A stretch of 64,000 nucleotides of DNA from Aphanomyces cochlioides (GCA_019828595.1 JAHQRK010000003.1:3658001-3722000), one strand, 5' to 3'. Positions 43,329-55,038 are shown, numbered from the stretch's first letter. The notes: generated by a model not told the origin, from the letters alone. Program-made: numbers and translations.

Positions 43329-43593
43329 TGTAACCGGACACTCCGGTTACTTGCTCTTTGACCCTTGGCATGACATGCCTGCTGTTAGATGTCATCTGTA
43401 TTCCCCTGCATGTGAAGCACTCCGTGCCCTCTGCCATTCCTTTGGCTCGGTGCCTTCTAGGCCATTCATATTCACTGGCTCACAAGCCCTGTTCGACTCT
43501 GCATTCATTAGCTTTAGGCAGGATAAAGCTAATTCACTTTTCATCTTTCTCTCTGCTTCCTAAGCCTTCCTCCTGCGCGTGTACACGGTTACA
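43329..43593 (+). repeat. 5' LTR of the gypsy element
   Basis: 265 bp, TG...CA, with terminal TGTAACCGG / CGGTTACA inverted ends. It also holds an internal hairpin AACCGGACACTCCGGTT at its start. Confidence 0.93.
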
Positions 43594-43666
43594 CTTGGTA
43601 GCACTCTAGATCATCCAAGGACCTGCTAGAAGGAAAAGTCACAACTCAACGATTCCAACGTTTGTG

Positions 43667-44462
43667 ATGAACAACCATGACAGCCCTGACCGCGAAGGGC
43701 GAGTGAGACTCGATGTCCCCAAGTTTGGAGGCTCAGTCTCCGTAAAATCTTCTCGTCTGGGAAGCTGGCGTGAAGATGGCCGTAGAAGCCATGGATTTAC
43801 AATCTGGAACCAAGCAAGTTGCATTTGCTGTATCATGCCTTACCGGCAAAGCCCACACCTGGGCAGTCAATACTTATATGCGCGATACCTCTGCGATGGA
43901 CACCCTGCCCAAGTTCATCTCTCTCATGAAGGCAACTTATCTGCCCAAGGACGCGGCTGTGCGCCACATGCATCAACTATTGAAGGCCACTCAAGGCAAG
44001 CTGACAATCAGCGACTTTGCCCAGAAGCTCGAATACCACTGGCTCTCCCTGCCTGACAAGGCTCTGGTCTCCGAAGGAGCCATCGTCAACGTTTTTATGC
44101 ATGGTTTAAACCAAGGCCCTTCTCGACTTGAAGTCTTCCGTCGAATGCCCGAGAATATGGTTGACGCACGCAACATTGCCCTTGGCGAGCATTACTCGCA
44201 GTCTGCTGCTTCGTTTTCGGGTCATCATGACGAGTACGACATGGAAATTAGCCAAATCGGGACGACGAACAATCATCGCGAACATCGTCAGTTTGACCGC
44301 AATCGATCGAATCCCAATCAAGGACGCACGGTGCGTTGCTACAATTGTCAGCGAATGGGACATATCTCCCGCAACTGTACCGCTCCTCGTCGACAGGCTT
44401 CCAACGCGCATCGCGCGCCAGGAACGCCACCGCGTCGACAGGTAAACTTCCTCACCCAGTAG
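43667..44462 (+). pseudogene. Gypsy gag, one frameshift, zinc knuckle intact
   Basis: Starts ATG 43667 (MNNHDSPDREGRVRLDVPKF), then slips frame near 43740, where removal of one T restores a family-like LLVWEAG-KMAVEAMDLQ reading. From 43770 the frame is continuous to 44462: KAHTWAVNTY, LMKATYLPKDAAVRHMHQL, then the CCHC knuckle CYNCQRMGHISRNC and a basic end. Gag binds genomic RNA and builds the particle. The 3' end overlaps pol by about 130 nt in the -1 frame, suggesting pol is made by -1 frameshifting. Confidence 0.8.
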
Positions 44463-47400
44463 GCGCCGGGCGGTCTACTGGGCAAGTGGATCAATGGGTC
44501 CCTCACACTGCGCCTGCGGTACCTGTTGATCTAGCCCCTGGCACTCTGTGCCGATTAGGAGAGCATCACCAGATGCTTTCCTACCTGCTCCCAATTGCTG
44601 GGTTCAGAGACCCTCTCCGTGTCTTAATAGACAGTGGCGCATCTGAAAACTATGCGCGGCGCGCAACTATTGCCAAAGCTCCAGACGTCTCCACGTCTGA
44701 AGTTCGACCGAATGACACCTTACGTATCCGCCTAGCCGATGGTCGGATTATTTCAAACCCTCGACAAACTGTCGTCCTGCCAATCTCGATCGGCGACTTC
44801 TCGTCCACTGAAGAATTCTTCCTCATGGATCTCGACAATCGATGGGATTTGATCCTTGGAATGGGTTGGCTCGAACGCCATCAGCCCATTATTGACTGGC
44901 GCCTCAAGACTATGGTGCCAGCGTCTCCACGTTCCCACGTATCCAACCAGGCGCAGAGTAATGAACTCGCTGTGGTCAGTGTTGACTCATCGTCAACAAG
45001 GACATGTGACGATCCTGTGGACTGTCCAAAACAAGAACTAGTTGTTCCAGCAAGCGAAGAGCCTTCAAACGAACCTGAAGGAAAAGCGGCGCGTGTACGA
45101 TTTAGCGCCTATGGAAATTCCGACGACCACGACAAAGCGTCGATCGATGACAATCAGCTGGAAACAAGTGAAACCACGCCGGTGGAACAAGAGCGTCCCG
45201 ACAGAGTGTCGGTTGAAGATTTTATAAGGTCTACCTGTGACCTCGACGAGCTGCTAACAACGGCAGACGAAATTGTGGCTTTGCCAGAGATGAGCTTTCG
45301 CTCCTTTACGCGACTCTTGGACGCCAATGCAACGCTCAGTATCGCAGTTATCTGCGTTGAAGAAGATGGAACCCTCCACACGACATCCACGATGGACAAG
45401 GATGTACTTGACGATGCTGACAAGCAAGCACGAACGACATGGGAGTCTCTCAAGACTAGTCCGTATTACGACATATTGATGGAGTACAAGGATGTATTCC
45501 CTGACGAGGTTCCAGCGGCCCTGCCTAGTGACAAATGCATCCGCCATGAGATTGACTTGGTCCCGGGTTCCAAGTATTGCGTTACACGACAGTGGCCATT
45601 GCCACGCGATCAAGTCGAATTTATCGACTCTTTCTTTGCGGCCCGCAAGAAGGCATGCCATGTGCGCGAGAGCAACTCGCCGCATTCAAGTCCGACATTT
45701 TGTGTCAAGAAACCCAGTGGTGGCTGGCGTATCGTCCACGCCTTTAACAAGCTTAACCAAGCCACCGTGCCGGCGCAAACGCCGATTCCGCGCAAGGATG
45801 TCATCATTGACAGCATGGCGGGTAGTACCCTCTTTTCCACGATCGATTTGCGCGATGGGTTCTACCAGATCCTGATGCGTATACAGGATATTCCTAAGAC
45901 CGCTGTCTCCACTCCAAGTGGCATGCTCTGGGAATGGCTCGTTATGCCACAAGGCCTTTCAAATGCGCCAGCAACGTTCAACCGCATGGTGACGGCGAAA
46001 CTTCGCCCTTTGCGAGCCTTTGCTCCCTCTTATTTCGACGATATTTATATCCATAGTCGTCGCACGACCACCCGCTCCGACCTTGAGGTCCATCGTGATC
46101 ATCTCCGTCAAGTCCTTGCCGTCCTGCGGGACAATGGTCTCTATGCCAAATTGGCCAAATGTATGTTTGGTGTCGAGGAAATTCCTGTTCTGGGTGACTT
46201 TGTTGGCATCAATGGTTGTCGCGCTGACCCTGCAAAGGTCCAAACCATTCGCGACTGGCTCGTTCCGTCTACCCAAACTGAGTTGCGCAGTTGGCTTGGT
46301 CTAGCCACGTATCTACACAAGTTCTCGGCAAATTTTGCCTCGCTGGCACAACCTTTATCGGCCTTACTTGCCAAAGACGCCCCTTGGGATTGGACTCCAG
46401 AATGCCACGACGCGTTCAACGCGGTGAAAGACAGCTTAGTGTCTGCGCCTGTCCTGGCGCTACCCGACTTTTCTCGACCCTTCTCGGTCGTTTGTGATGC
46501 CTCTGTCAAGGCTATAGGCTGCTGCCTCATGCAAGTGGGGGAGGATGGTCGCGACCGCCCTGTGTCCTATCAATCCCGCCAGCTCCAAAAGGCTGAAAAA
46601 GCCTACCCTGTCCACGACTTGGAGCTACTAGCTATGAAATACGCCCTCACGAAGTTTCGAATCTACCTCCTAGGTAGCAAGCCTTTCGTGGTCTACACAG
46701 ACCATGCATCTTTACGCACAACCGTCACGTCTCCTCATATTAGCCAACGCATGGCTCGCTGGTTAGCCTTCTTTGCCGAGTTCAACTTCACAGTTGAATA
46801 CAAACCTGGACATCAAAACGTCCTTGCGGATGCTCTTTCCCGTCGTCCATCGACATCAGACGACACAAGCTTGAACCATGAATCACACGTGCACTCGAAT
46901 CTCCACGACCGTGTGCGTGCGTCCTACACATCCGACAAATGGCTTTCTGAGATTTTCTCTTTGTTATGTGATTCCACTACTTCGCCGAAGCGATCCTCGC
47001 TCAAGAATTTTTCTGTCCATGATGGCTTGGTGTATTACACGATGGCTTCCAGCCCACGCCGCCTTGCCATTCCGGCAGATGAAGCCCTTCGCCGTGACAT
47101 TTTGCATGATTGTCATGCCGCCCAAACAGCAGCACATTTTGGCCGCGACAAGACTTATCTTACCATAGCACGGCAATTCTGGTGGCCCCGCCTATTCAAG
47201 GCCGTATCGCGCTATGTAGCGCATTGTGACGTCTGCCAACGCGTCAAGGCTTCCCCAGCTACTCGTGTCCCTTTGGCACCTTTACCAATACCTGACGAGG
47301 TCTTCTCCTCGGTCAGCATGGATTTTATCTTTGGCTTACCACGCGACAAGCACGGTCGCACCGGCATTTGGACTTATGTTGACAGGTTGTCCAAATATTT

Positions 47401-48948
47401 GATTGCAGTCGCATGCCGCGACACCATTACCGCCGAAGAGTCGGCTCAACTTTACTTTGACCATGATTTTTGTCGCTTTGGGCTTCCAGCCTCTATCGTT
47501 TCAGACCGCGATCCTCGCTTTACATCGAAATTCTGGTCCGCGCTGTTTGCTCTCTGTGGCACCACCCTTGACATGTCCACGTCGGACCACCCTGAAACGG
47601 TCAGTCTGAACACGCTAATCGCGTTATCGAAGATGTTCTTCGCAGTTACACTCAATCCAAGCCGCGCACATGGAGCACGATGCTCTCCCATGTTGTCTTT
47701 GCGTACAACAACTCTGTTCAAGCCTCAGCGGGTCATACCCCTTTCTATGTCCTACATCTACGGCACCCGCGCCTTCCGATCAATGTGGATGCTGCACGTT
47801 TAAGTGGGGGAGGATCTATCCCTGCACGTACAATCGCCAGTGTAAAACACTTTATCGAATCCAGGAAGTCCCTACTCCTCCATGTCCGCGAGAATCTCGC
47901 ATCAGCTCAAGAAAAGCAGGCTTTGCAAGCCAACAAGACAAGTCGTGGAAACAAAAATGTTTATTCAGTCGGCGACTTAGTCCTACTACGTGCATCGGCA
48001 GTGCCCAAGATGGCGCTAGGAAACCCAAAATTGCAGCCACCTTGGCTTGGCCCGTTCCCTATCACAAAGAAGATCAGCAACACTGCATACAAGTTGGAGC
48101 TTCCAACTGAATGGCAAATCCATCCAACATTCTATGTTGGCAAGATCAAGAGGTATTTACCTGCTACGCCTGATCGTGGCGACCTCTCGCCTGCTCGCTC
48201 TTCATCCAGCCCCACAAGCGTCGAATATGATTCTGCATATCAGCAAAAGACCGCTTCATCGACTGCCAGTCATGGAGATAATCCTCCAGCTCACGAACGG
48301 ACGGATACTCGTTTTGATCTCTCCGAAGCCGATGAATCTCATCCGTCAGCTCACGAACTCGGAGTTCCAACTCCACAACGCGCAAATCCGTTCGCAGATG
48401 TGCGACCTCAAGAGGCTCTGCAGCCGCTGCCGGAGGAGTCCGAGGATATGGCTGTCGATCCACCGATTGACCACGACTTGGCGATCGTGCCACACGACTT
48501 GGTCCAACATGGACATATTCATACGCCGCAGGTGCATTCGGAGCCGCACCGCTCGGCAAAACGTAGTCTGGACGCTCCACTCGAGATCGTTGGGAACGAT
48601 CCATCGCAACTTGCGAACGACCCCGCTTCCGCTCCCCGCCTAGTAGGCCGGCGCTATTCTCAAAACGGATTGGAATACCGTCTTCATCCACCTCCAGCGA
48701 CAGCAACGGCCGATACGGAGCCTACATGGATATCAGCTAGAGAAGCTCGAGAAACCTTACCTCTGGAGCTTGCAGCTTACGAATCATTACGGCGACGTTC
48801 GCGACGGAAGACTTCTCCACATGCCGAAAGCTTGAAACATGTTGCGCGTTCGCAATCATACGCCAGCGATGCTCCGCGAAATTCGCAAGTCGATTTGTCC
48901 ACTGTGGCACAGTTTCTGACGGAGATCGAAGCTCGACATTCTCTTTAA
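44336..48948 (+). pseudogene. Gypsy pol: protease, RT, RNase H, integrase, with a 4-nt deletion in integrase
   Basis: Frame 44336-47590: protease VLIDSGASENY and LILGMGW; RT with QGLSNAPATFNRM and SYFDDIYIHS (active-site F-D-D near 46036); RNase H with VVCDASVKAIG and YPVHDLELLAMKYAL; integrase with the HHCC finger (HDCHAAQTAAH...CDVCQRVK), SMDFIFG and IVSDRDPRF (Asp 1 and 2). At about 47597 an ACGG appears once where two copies are expected (ET-DGQ), shifting the frame just before the catalytic Glu. The other frame continues ANRVIEDVLRSYTQSKPRTW to 48948, with the WLGPFPITKK integrase C-terminus and a chromodomain-like GLEYRL...PTWISAREA tail. Otherwise complete. Confidence 0.9.
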
Positions 48949-49837
48949 CCTTGCGCGGGTTCAAGTACGACAGCGCGAAGCACATGAGATATTCCTCAAC
49001 ACTTTCACCTGGCAGAGTTGCCAATGGAACATAAGGCCATGCCTTTCCTTCAGCAATGCTGGTCCTTTGATCCTTTTTCCACTTGGACTGCATCGTAACA
49101 GCGCATCCGCTCGCTTGGCACAGGTCCCACAAGTATCGGATACATTTGCAAAATTTGCTCTTGGTGACATGCGCTTCCCAAATGCCAAGCTGGCTGTGAA
49201 CGAATTGGTGTTCTTGCACGGTCATGGGATGATCCACTGAATTTGGATAGTGCAAGATTGCAGACGCCAGATCGCTGCTGTTAGCATTGATCATCCACCT
49301 TGGATCGCTGGTGAAGATCACCTCTGTACTGTGCATCTCGCGTGCCTTCGACGCGAATCTTGACTCTGCAATATGCTTGACTGGCTTGTCTTGGTCGTTG
49401 ACATATATGTCTCCTGCGCTTGATAGCGGCGTCCGTCATGTTTGTTTGTCGACAGGACTGTGACGAGACACTGGCAGAGCAACTTGTTCGAACTTGACCT
49501 TTTGTACGGCGGGTTTGGCCTCCTCTTCTTCCTCGGCGTCCACTTTTGCCTCTGGTTCTGGCTCAGTATCGCCCTGCTTTGATTCTTGGTGCGCTTGCAC
49601 TTTTGCCGCTTGTTGCTCTTTTGCGATCCGTTCTTCTTTGCGCGCTTTGAGCGCCGCACGTTCGTCCTCTGGTGTACTCTCGTAGTCCACCTCGCCTTCC
49701 TCAATGAAGTTCATTGCCAACTCCGTGCCGCTTGCACGTTTCTTCCGTTTTGGCTGTTGAGCCGTTTCGAAGCCTCTCGTTCCAACTGCCATACCTGGCT
49801 GACCTGTCTCCCTCTCACGTGATCCCTGCGTTCCCAT
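48164..49837 (-). CDS. Antisense ORF of the gypsy element, probably spliced, one internal TGA
   Basis: From ATG 49837 one frame runs to 48737 with a single TGA at 49436-49438; the sequence on both sides of the TGA looks coding. At about 48745-48705 a 41-nt GT-AG intron (GTAAGG...TGTAG) joins in phase to a frame ending at 48164. Regions: a basic/acidic N-terminus (QQPKRKKRASGTELAMNF, then a Glu/Lys coiled coil); a central WDLCQASGCAVTMQSKW...LPGESVEEYLMCFALSYLN domain I do not recognise; an Arg/Ser/Pro linker; and a C-terminal coiled coil with Trp (IRRLWGWMKSE). The last third overlaps the pol C-terminus in antisense. It may be an extra antisense gene as in some plant gypsy elements. Function unknown. 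Confidence 0.5.
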
Positions 49838-49876
49838 TTTGAAAGCTCGCTGAGCTTTGTTTTGAGTGTGGAGAGG

Positions 49877-50141
49877 TGTAACCGGACACTCCGGTTACTT
49901 GCTCTTTGACCCTTGGCATGACATGCCTGCTGTTAGATGTCATCTGTATTCCCCTGCATGTGAAGCACTCCGTGCCCTCTGCCATTCCTTTGGCTCGGTG
50001 CCTTCTAGGCCATTCATATTCACTGGCTCACAAGCCCTGTTCGACTCTGCATTCATTAGCTTTAGGCAGGATAAAGCTAATTCACTTTTCATCTTTCTCT
50101 CTGCTTCCTAAGCCTTCCTCCTGCGCGTGTACACGGTTACA
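49877..50141 (+). repeat. 3' LTR of the gypsy element
   Basis: 265 bp, no difference seen from the 5' LTR. Followed directly by the CTTCC target duplication and the cut SSP gene. Confidence 0.93.
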
Positions 50142-50386
50142 CTTCCCCCGCTTCGTGAGGAAGACGTGCCACATAGGCCCTTGAAACAACGAGTTAACAA
50201 GTTGGCCGCTGCCAGTCGTCTCATGTCATACGGGGCGGCCGACTCTTCTCTCAGAATGCGAAGGTTGTTCACTGCAGGTTGCTTGGGGACTGGCTCATGG
50301 ACCATCTTCATTGGCGAATCTTGGGGATGTTGGTTAAAAGCCACGACGGCAGATGCAGCAAGCGCGAGGGCGATGAATACACGCAT
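50142..50386 (-). pseudogene. 5' part of SSP copy g, cut by the gypsy element
   Basis: ATG 50386 starts the signal peptide MRVFIALALAASAVVA. Mature part: NQHPQDSPMKMVHE (His 30), NLRILREES, PYDMRRLAAANLLTRCFKGLC with Cys 67 and 72, then TSSSRSG up to the insertion. The frame reads a few codons into the LTR and stops, so a truncated secreted protein of about 90 residues could still be made. The original 3' end is at 43266-43328. Otherwise intact, so the gene was probably functional until the recent insertion. Confidence 0.82.
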
Positions 50387-50403
50387 GGCAGAAACGACTT
50401 GAA

Positions 50404-50422
50404 GGCAATTTGAACAATGAGT
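50404..50422 (-). promoter_or_regulatory. Initiator-like block upstream of SSP copy g
   Basis: Minus-strand CTCATTGTTCAAATTGCC, 18-36 nt before the ATG; same block as at copies a, e and f. Confidence 0.5.
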
Positions 50423-50722
50423 TTGTAGCTCACACACCACGACCGACGGTCCACGTGGCTAGAACCATTCCGAGAACGCTCTGCTGCGAATGCTTCACAA
50501 GTCTGTCATTGGACAGATCGATAGTCGCCGAACAGGACGATTGTCCCCGTGACTACAGCACGACCGTATCGTGAAAACTCTGGACATGGATAAGTCACAA
50601 CTGCCACGCTGCATGTTGTCAGACAGTTGGCAACACAACAAGCACAACCACTACTGAGGCTCAAGATGAGAGATTTTAGTTACCATCGAACGCAGCAGTG
50701 GGCAAAAGTGTTTTCTTCTAAT

Positions 50723-51130
50723 CTACGTGAGCTCGTCGATGCCAAAGTGACTCAGTTGGACATTCAGCACAGACAAAAAGACGACCGAACCAAAGCAACC
50801 TCGGCAAGACTGCCAGCTCCAAGGCTCGCTTTGACACTTGTTCCAGTTGATCCAGATGGAAGGACGCGAATAATTTGACACCCACACCCACAAATTCCTT
50901 GAACTGAACTCCTGAGCTTGTCTGTGATCACCCATCTTTACCAAGACTGCGTTGTCCCCGTCCGTCGTCCGACTGAATTCCAATCGTCTTGTGCATTCTG
51001 GGTGGAAAAAGACGAACGCAACGCCCCATGCCATTCGTGATTTGAGAAATATATTTGCTCCCGACACGATTTAACCGCGAACAACGTTTGCGACTGTTTG
51101 CAGGCGGGATTGGCCGCAGCACGACTTTGG
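50723..51130 (-). pseudogene. Fragment of an unrecognised gene (paralogue of 52299-52807)
   Basis: Pieces in two frames (LRPIPPANSRKRCSRLNRVGS; LEFSRTTDGDNAVLVKM) match the fragment at 52299-52807 in the same order. A frame break lies between them near 50960. The product is unknown. It adjoins the broken TIR-like/TPR copy at 51200-51664, so the two genes were probably duplicated together. Confidence 0.45.
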
Positions 51131-51199
51131 GCATCTCCACCAGACGACGGTACACCAGAACCCACCCATAGGGACGCATGACCATCAAGTATCGTATGC

Positions 51200-51664
51200 A
51201 AGTTTCATACGACACTGGGTATGGGTGGGTAGCGTCTCCAGGTTCTTCCATGGACTCAGCACCATCACAACATTGCCAATGCTAGTCAATGCACCGTAGA
51301 ATATGTCAAACCAGTAGCTGGAGTCGTGTTCACTAGCCTGAATTTCCTGCTGGTAGTTGTTGTAACCAAAACGCTGTCATGTCGGGGCCGTTCTCAGCAA
51401 TGAAATAGTCGAGTGCATCGACGACATCGAGAAAGCGATAGCTCCACGAGTGACTGACAAACCACTGACATAGTTTGAGCCATAATCTGGGTCCTGAGCG
51501 ACGTGGTCGACCAACGTCAATTTCGTCGAGTCAGTCAGCGGAAGGACGAATTTAAAGCAAACATCAGCTGTAGTAAGATTCTCAAAGGCGGCACGGCCTC
51601 CATGGCGCTCCATAAAATTGTCAACAAAGGCCAGCGTCAAGCCTTGAGGCGGTACTTGCGCCAT
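51200..51664 (-). pseudogene. TIR-like/TPR family, broken copy (N-terminal part only)
   Basis: Starts MAQVPPQGLTLAFVDNFMER at 51664 and follows the intact gene at 52934 through LSTKLTLVDHVAQDPDYGS. It then slips frame near 51475 and continues QWFVSHSWSYRFLDVVDALDYF. A TAG-type break follows, then SYWFDIFYGALTSIGNVVMV and LSPWKNLETL, and loses homology before the conserved RMWCVFE. No TPR or zinc region follows. Confidence 0.7.
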
Positions 51665-51699
51665 TTTGAGAATGAAAAAAGCAATCATGCCAATTTGCC

Positions 51700-52290
51700 A
51701 ATTCTACTGAATACCTGTAGAAATAAATTGATATCCACAATTCAGTTCAAGTCAACGCTGTGGTAAGCTGTTTTCGCTTAGTGAAGATCCACAGCGGTCT
51801 GCGTTGGAAGAGGACTTGAAATGGGTTCAGGAGCTTGGCGCAGTCTTAAAATTCAAGGTTAAACGGGTATATGGTCCTAACTTGCAAGAGCTTCGCAGGA
51901 TTCCTCTGACCAGAGCACAGAAATCACGATCACAAACGGAGAAGAACAAGAAGCGACGTGGAGACGCTGCCTATGGTTCATCATAAGCTTCACATTGTCA
52001 AAAAGGCCTAGAAATGTCAAGCATAAATCCCAAAATTGGTATTGATGTCAACACTTCGCGACAATAGCGCGACTCCAAGTGTATATCGTCATCATTCGCA
52101 ATGCAGCTCTGTGCTGTGCTGCAGATAAACTAACAATCACGAAGTCAATATGGACAGGCTGCAGTGTATTGCATATCAAGTACCAGCTCACTGTGTGGAC
52201 TCTCTGGTGGATTTGATGGCAGGGGGACCACAGACATCTCTACTGGATAGAGGTGGGTGACTATGAGCATTCTGATGTTCGCATGAAAAT
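51700..52290. other. No gene recognised
   Basis: A plus-strand frame at 51804-51986 (basic, KRVYGPNLQELRRIPLTRA) has no family support. The rest is non-coding. Confidence 0.4.
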
Positions 52291-52298
52291 ATTCTACG

Positions 52299-52807
52299 TC
52301 AAACGAGGCAGCGTGGTAAGTTCTTCAGTCGATGGGCACAGTTTAAAAGCTCCTGCGAGACATCGGTTGTATGAAAGAAACGTGGAAGGCGTATCCTTGC
52401 CAAGATTGCATTCTCCCCGTCTGTAGTCCGACTGAATTCCAAAATCTCGTGCTTCCTGGGTGCAATCTGTGGAAAAATTGGCCTGTGTCTCTCATGAAAA
52501 GTTAGATATATTGTTCCTCTGGCACTATCAATCCGTGAACAACGTCTTTGACCGTTTGCAAATGGAAGCTGTCGCCCAACATGACTTAGATTGCCAACAT
52601 ACCAAGTTCCTGACCGAGCGCGACGAATCCCAATCCTGACCAATACCTCTGACCGTCCTTTAAGATCAAATGAAAAGACCCTTTCGAAGGCTTTTGTATT
52701 GCTCTCGGCTGGAAATTGTTCGAATGTTTCATGCAATGGGACACTCGAAATCTTGGCAATTCGATGGAAGTTCGAAGAAGTTCCTCAACTCTTCCATAAA
52801 ATTTCAA
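52299..52807 (-). pseudogene. Fragment of an unrecognised gene (paralogue of 50723-51130)
   Basis: Two overlapping minus frames. The first (52807 on) carries VEELLRTSIELPRFRVSH. The second (52736-52299) carries SHVGRQLPFANGQRRCSRID, TFHERHRPIFPQIAPRKHEI and LEFSRTTDGENAILARI. Shared motifs with the 50.7-kb fragment show a common ancestor. No known domain recognised; stops on both sides suggest a relic or a gene with introns I could not place. Confidence 0.4.
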
Positions 52808-52933
52808 AGGTTTTCAAATTGTTTATCCGAAAAATATATGACACCTTTTTCTTTTAATATTTCACTAATATATTAATTCATAAAGGTATTTGATTTAAAC
52901 AGGTACATTAGAAAACAAAGCACTGAAGTTCTG

Positions 52934-55038
52934 ATGTCTCAGATTGTTCCCGCTGGCTTGACGCTGGCCTTTGTCCATGCATTTGTGGAGCGCCATGGCG
53001 GCCGTGAAGCCTTTGACCAGCTCACGACAGCCGACGTTTGCTCAAACTTTGTCTTGCCAATGATTGCAACGACCAAATTGTCCTTGGTTGACCACGTCGC
53101 GCAAGACCCAACCTATGGCTCTGACTACGTCCAGCCTGCTCAGTGGTTTGTCAGCCATGCGTGGAGCTATCGCTTTTTAGACGTCGTCGATTCGCTCGAC
53201 TATTTCTTTGCCGAGAATGGCTTGGATGACTCGACGGCGATTTGGTTTTGCCTCTTCAACAACAACCAGCATGAAGTCCAAGACAACCAACGCGATTCAA
53301 GCTACTGGTTTGACATCTTCTATAGCTCGCTGACTAGCATTGGCAATGTTGTGATGGTCTTGAGTCCATGGAAGAACCCCGAGACGCTGACGAGAATGTG
53401 GTGTGTCTTTGAAGTGTATGCGAGTATTGTGACGAATGCTCGATTTGAAGTGGCGCTGGGGAAGACGCAAAAGGAAGAATTTCTTCAAGAAATTGTCCAA
53501 GAAGACAATGCATTTCTTCGTATGCTCGCCAGTATCAAGAGCGAGACGTCCGAGACAAAGGTGGACGCCGACCGAGACTTTATTGAGGCAAAGATCAAGG
53601 CGGATGTTGGCTTTGCCAGGTTGGATCGCATGGTCTTTCAAGTTCTCGAGGCATGGATGGTCCAAACCCTCGAAACTCAAATAAATCTAACGACAACGCG
53701 GTCAACCATGCAAGCCAAGTACTTGGAAGCTCTTGGAAGTATTGCTATCGACAACAGTGACTTCAATCAAGCCAAGGATCATTTTTCACGTGCTCTTGGC
53801 GTTTGGCGTCTCGACAATGCACCAGAAATGTGGCGTGCCCAGAGTGAACTTGCCTCCTGCATGGCTTCGATGCAAGCCGCTCGAAGTGAATGGGAATCGC
53901 TCTTTCAGGAAGCATTGCAGCATCAAGAACGAGAATTGGAGCCTCATCATCGGGATATAGTTCTCACGCTGGGTCTGTACGGCGAATCAATCTTGGCCCA
54001 TGGCGATTATGGTCTCGCCGTTGAGCTCCTGACGAAAGCACTCGATATTCGACAAGAAACGAGTGGCGTGGATGATCCGTTGTCTGCTGGCTGCATGACA
54101 GCACTTGGACGGTGTTTTATGCACCAGAGGGCGTTTCTTCCAGCGACGACTTTGCTCGAGCGAGCGTATGCCACGAGTTGCCGCATCTATGGCCAAGACC
54201 ACCAGAGAACTCTGGTCTCGCGCAGTAATTTAGCGCTGGTGTATGGCCACCAATGTCGCTTTGAAGATTGCCTGAAAATGTTCCAAGCAAGCCATGCGTC
54301 GTCCGTGAGGACATTTGGACCTGATCATGTTGACTCGTGGCGTGTCTTGAGCAGCACGGGCTCAGTCTACTGCGCCTTGGGCCAATACCATCAAGCAGAC
54401 GCAATCTTGACACTTTGTCGAGATAAATTCGATGCTCTTCTTGGGCCAGATAGTATTTGGCACCTCAAATGTACTCGTCAACGATGTTCACAACACATTC
54501 TTACTGATTTGTAGGCACGAGAGACCTCGGGAAGCTCTATTACTGCATGGGCGACTTTGACAAAGCTCACAGTCACACGACGGCAGTTCTACCAAGACTT
54601 TTCAAAGTATACAGCGGACAGCACAGCATGTTGCTCAATGCGATCTACGATCTGTATTTGCTCAAACTTGCCATGAACGCATTTGACAGCTTGGAGGCGC
54701 TAAACTCGATGGAAGAACTCTTGCAGCGCGTGGATTGCATGGATGAAACTTGGAGAGCGCATCCTTGTCGAAGTTGTTTTGATCGTGTTTGTGGATGTCG
54801 CTATGTATGTGCATCGTGCCCGATAGAATCGAGATGGTACTGCGGAAATTGCGTTGCCGAGAACAAAGTCAATTGTGGCCATGACGAATTTAAGCTGTTC
54901 GTGCCACCTGCGCGATATCTCCAAGAGCAACGATTGCATTTGCTGGAAAATGCTCAAACTCGCGACGAATACAAGCAAAATCTGCTGAAATATCAAGAGT
55001 ACTGCACCAAGCACAATGTCGAATATGCATTGGGATGA
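52934..55038 (+). CDS. TIR-like / TPR / zinc-binding protein, intact, two exons
   Basis: Exons 52934-54470 and 54515-55038 (44-nt GT-AG intron), 2061 nt, 686 aa. N-terminal 1-70 is a helical lead (GLTLAFVHAFVERHGG). About 70-170 is a TIR-like or related flavodoxin-type domain: QWFVSHAWSYRF (strand 1), YWFDIFYSSLTSIGNVVMVL and PETLTRMWCVFE (155-160), the last like the WC-x-x-E helix that holds the catalytic Glu of TIR NADases. About 250-560 is TPR-like, with helix pairs such as AKDHFSRALGVWRL and AVELLTKALDIRQE. 594-640 is a Cys/His cluster (HPCRSCF...CRYVCASCP...WYCGNC...CGHDEF), ZZ- or B-box-like. No signal peptide or TM. Related broken copies lie at 51.2, 61.0 and 61.9-64 kb. Enzymatic or immune role is unproven. 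Confidence 0.8.

Larger units (their letters stand above)
43329..50141 (+). mobile_element. Ty3/gypsy LTR retrotransposon, TSD CTTCC, apparently identical LTRs
   Basis: LTRs of 265 bp at 43329-43593 and 49877-50141 begin TGTAACCGG and end CGGTTACA. CTTCC is duplicated at 43324-43328 and 50142-50146. A primer-binding-like TGGTAGCACTCTAG follows the 5' LTR, and the purine run GTGGAGAGG precedes the 3' LTR. Domain order is gag, protease, RT, RNase H, integrase, chromodomain-like tail, which is the gypsy order. The LTRs look identical by eye, so the insertion is young. Confidence 0.95.
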
